NCBI GenBank assembly: GCA_037441125.1 | Contig: JBBIST010000121.1 | Span: forward strand, 1 to 6,968 | From: JALHMQ01 sp037441125 | Lineage (GTDB): Bacteria > Pseudomonadota > Gammaproteobacteria > Burkholderiales > Burkholderiaceae_F | Length of the DNA stretch: 6,968 nucleotides | Direction: 5' to 3' | In this document: positions 5,547 through 6,968 of the stretch, one piece after another | How the letters are laid out: the number at the start of each line of letters is the position of its first letter | Numbering within the stretch: position 1 is the first letter of the stretch | Position numbers and translations under genes: made by a program | The notes under the pieces: generated by a model | Told to the model about the DNA's origin: nothing | The model's input: the letters and a program-made list of their open reading frames with translations, nothing else | Database searches by the model: none

Positions 5547-6968
5547 TCAGGAGGTCTCGCCGGCGCGCGCCTGCGCGCCGGCCGCCAGGGTCTCGAAGGC
5601 GGCTTCGATGCGCGCCTCGAGCTGCGCGAAGCGTGCCAGGTCGGCGTCGCCGATGTCCTCGCTCATGCGCTGCAGCGGCCGCAGCACCTCGAGCGCGAAG
5701 ATCGACTCGGGCGAGGCGCCGGCCTCGTGCGCGCGCTCGGCCAGTTCGACGAAGTGCGCCAGCAGGCGCAGCATGCTTGCCTGGCGCTGCGGGCTGGCGC
5801 TGCGGTCGACGGCGGAAAACGCCGACTGGCGCAGGAAGGCCTCGTTCGCCAGTTCGGCGCAGGCGAGCGCCAGGCGCTGGCGTGCCGGCAGCGCATCCTT
5901 GCCGATGATGCGGGCCATGCGCTCGAGCCGCGCCTGCTCGTCGAGCAGGCTGAGCAGGCGGCGGCGCAGCTCGAGCCACTCGTTCTCGCCGCTGGCGGCG
6001 CGCGCGCGCGCGGCGGTGACCTGCGCGTACACCGACCGCCACCACGCGGCCAGCTCGGGCGCGTCCTCGCTGTAGCTTTGCAGCGGATTGACCGCCGGAT
6101 AGAAGCGCGCCTGCGCGCGCTTGGCGTCGAGCGCCCAGAAGCAGCGCACGTAGCGCTTGCTGTGGCTGGTGACCGGCTCGGAGAAGTCGCCCGACGGCGG
6201 CGAGATCGATCCCAACAGGGTGAGCGAGCCGACGCCGCCGGCGAGCGTGGTCACCTTGGCCGCGCGCTCGTAGAAGTCGGCGAGCCGGCTGGCGAGGTAG
6301 GTCGGATAACCGCCCTCGCCCGGCAGTTCGCCGAAGCGGCCCGAGACCTCGCGCAGCGCCTCGGCCCAGCGCGAGGTGGAATCGGCCATCAGCGCCACGT
6401 GCAGGCCCTGGTCACGGAAGTACTCGGCCACTGTGGCGGCGCAGTAGATGCTCGCCTCGCGCGCCGCCACCGGCATGTTGCTGGTGTTGGCGATGATCAC
6501 CGTGCGCTCCATCAGCGGCCGGCCGCTGCGCGGGTCGTCGAGCTGCGGGAACTCCTCGAGCACGCCGGCCATCTCGTTGCCGCGCTCGCCGCAGCCCAGA
6601 TAGACGATCACGTCGGCATTGCAGCCCTTGGCGAGCGACTCGAGCAGGATCGTCTTGCCGGTACCGAAGCCGCCGGGGATCGCGCCGCGGCCGCCGCGCG
6701 CCACCGGAAACAGCGAGTCGAGGATGCGCTGGCCGGTGACCAGCGGTTCGTCGCCGGGCAGGCGCGCCGCCACCGGGCGCGGCGTGCGCACCGGCCAGAA
6801 GTGGGCGAGGGCGATGTCTTGCACGCGGCCGTCATCGTCGGCCAGTTGCAGCACCGGCGCGTCGACCGCGACCTCGCCTGCGGCGGCGATCGCCAGCACG
6901 CGGCCGCCGGCGAGCGGCGGCAGCAGCGCGCGCTGCCTGAGCCCGCCGCCGCTCGCGCTCACGTTGCC
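5547..6968 (-). CDS. ntpA: V/A-type ATPase subunit A (catalytic head subunit), 5' end beyond the window
   Basis: Subunit A hydrolyses or makes ATP in the V/A-type rotary complex. The frame is still open at the right edge and reads about 473 residues; family members have about 580-600, so roughly 110-130 N-terminal residues are missing and the GTG near 6962 is an internal Val codon. The visible part begins inside the family-specific bulge domain. The Walker A motif GGFGTGKT is encoded at 6651-6674. GCGERGNEM follows about 19 residues later and contains the likely catalytic Glu, and VALMADSTSRWAEALRE carries the Walker B region. SPPSGDFSEPVT and FWALDA are further signatures, and the helical C-terminal domain ends at the TGA (5549-5547). 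All catalytic residues in view are intact, so the subunit should be active. It is the first gene of A-B-D in this window; other subunits are expected upstream, outside it. Confidence 0.96.
   Translation of the reverse strand, partial: GNVSASGGGLRQRALLPPLAGGRVLAIAAAGEVAVDAPVLQLADDDGRVQDIALAHFWPVRTPRPVAARLPGDEPLVTGQRILDSLFPVARGGRGAIPGGFGTGKTILLESLAKGCNADVIVYLGCGERGNEMAGVLEEFPQLDDPRSGRPLMERTVIIANTSNMPVAAREASIYCAATVAEYFRDQGLHVALMADSTSRWAEALREVSGRFGELPGEGGYPTYLASRLADFYERAAKVTTLAGGVGSLTLLGSISPPSGDFSEPVTSHSKRYVRCFWALDAKRAQARFYPAVNPLQSYSEDAPELAAWWRSVYAQVTAARARAASGENEWLELRRRLLSLLDEQARLERMARIIGKDALPARQRLALACAELANEAFLRQSAFSAVDRSASPQRQASMLRLLAHFVELAERAHEAGASPESIFALEVLRPLQRMSEDIGDADLARFAQLEARIEAAFETLAAGAQARAGETS

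Noticed and set aside
5512..6045. N-terminal extension of the subunit B frame to a start at 6045
   Set aside because: It overlaps the conserved C-terminal part of subunit A in another frame, and its translation is low-complexity. Subunit B homology begins at the ATG at 5511.
4147..6075. 642-codon open frame on the plus strand, antisense to ATPase A and B
   Set aside because: Its product is Arg/Ala/Gln-rich low-complexity sequence with no recognisable domain and lies opposite two strongly conserved ATPase genes. It is a by-product of high GC codon use.

Overview
The window is GC-rich chromosomal DNA of proteobacterial character. The bacterioferritin, its [2Fe-2S] partner, the NapC/NirT-type cytochrome and the long-chain chromate transporter most resemble betaproteobacterial versions, perhaps Rhodocyclales-like; this placement rests on recalled sequence similarity only. 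Seven protein genes can be supported, one of them cut by the right edge. No tRNA, rRNA, CRISPR array, insertion sequence or phage gene was seen. Coding density is high and no gene-free stretch reaches 300 bases.

Left region (1-1250), iron storage. A small gene of unknown function (7-321, minus) is divergent from bfd-bfr (514-717 and 774-1250, plus). They are separated by a 192-base AT-richer spacer. It carries two back-to-back TTGACA boxes forming an inverted repeat and a weak Fur-like sequence on the side of the unknown gene. Bfr stores iron and Bfd delivers the electron that releases it. Here Bfd has an extra cysteine cluster at its C-terminus, and Bfr has Thr at the position of a ferroxidase glutamate.

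Middle region (1251-3482), redox and oxyanion export. A membrane-anchored tetraheme c-type cytochrome of the NapC/NirT family (1318-1962, minus) is convergent with bfr across a strong GC hairpin and divergent from a full two-domain ChrA (about 2133-3482, plus). The first heme site of the cytochrome is unusual: it is CX3CH rather than CXXCH, and His stands where the family usually has the axial Met.

Right region (3494-6968), a V/A-type rotary ATPase. Subunits D, B and A lie on the minus strand, so transcription runs A-B-D from right to left. A keeps its Walker A motif and B is the degenerate non-catalytic partner. D is the central-stalk coiled coil and is the last ATPase gene before the convergent chrA. 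The N-terminus of A and any upstream subunit genes (membrane ring, stator, peripheral stalks) lie beyond the right edge. A V/A-type enzyme is uncommon in proteobacteria, which normally rely on F-type ATP synthase.

No single wholly new multi-gene system can be demonstrated. The strongest leads are the atypical first heme of the cytochrome, the cysteine-rich tail of Bfd next to a variant Bfr, and the V/A-ATPase operon in this lineage.
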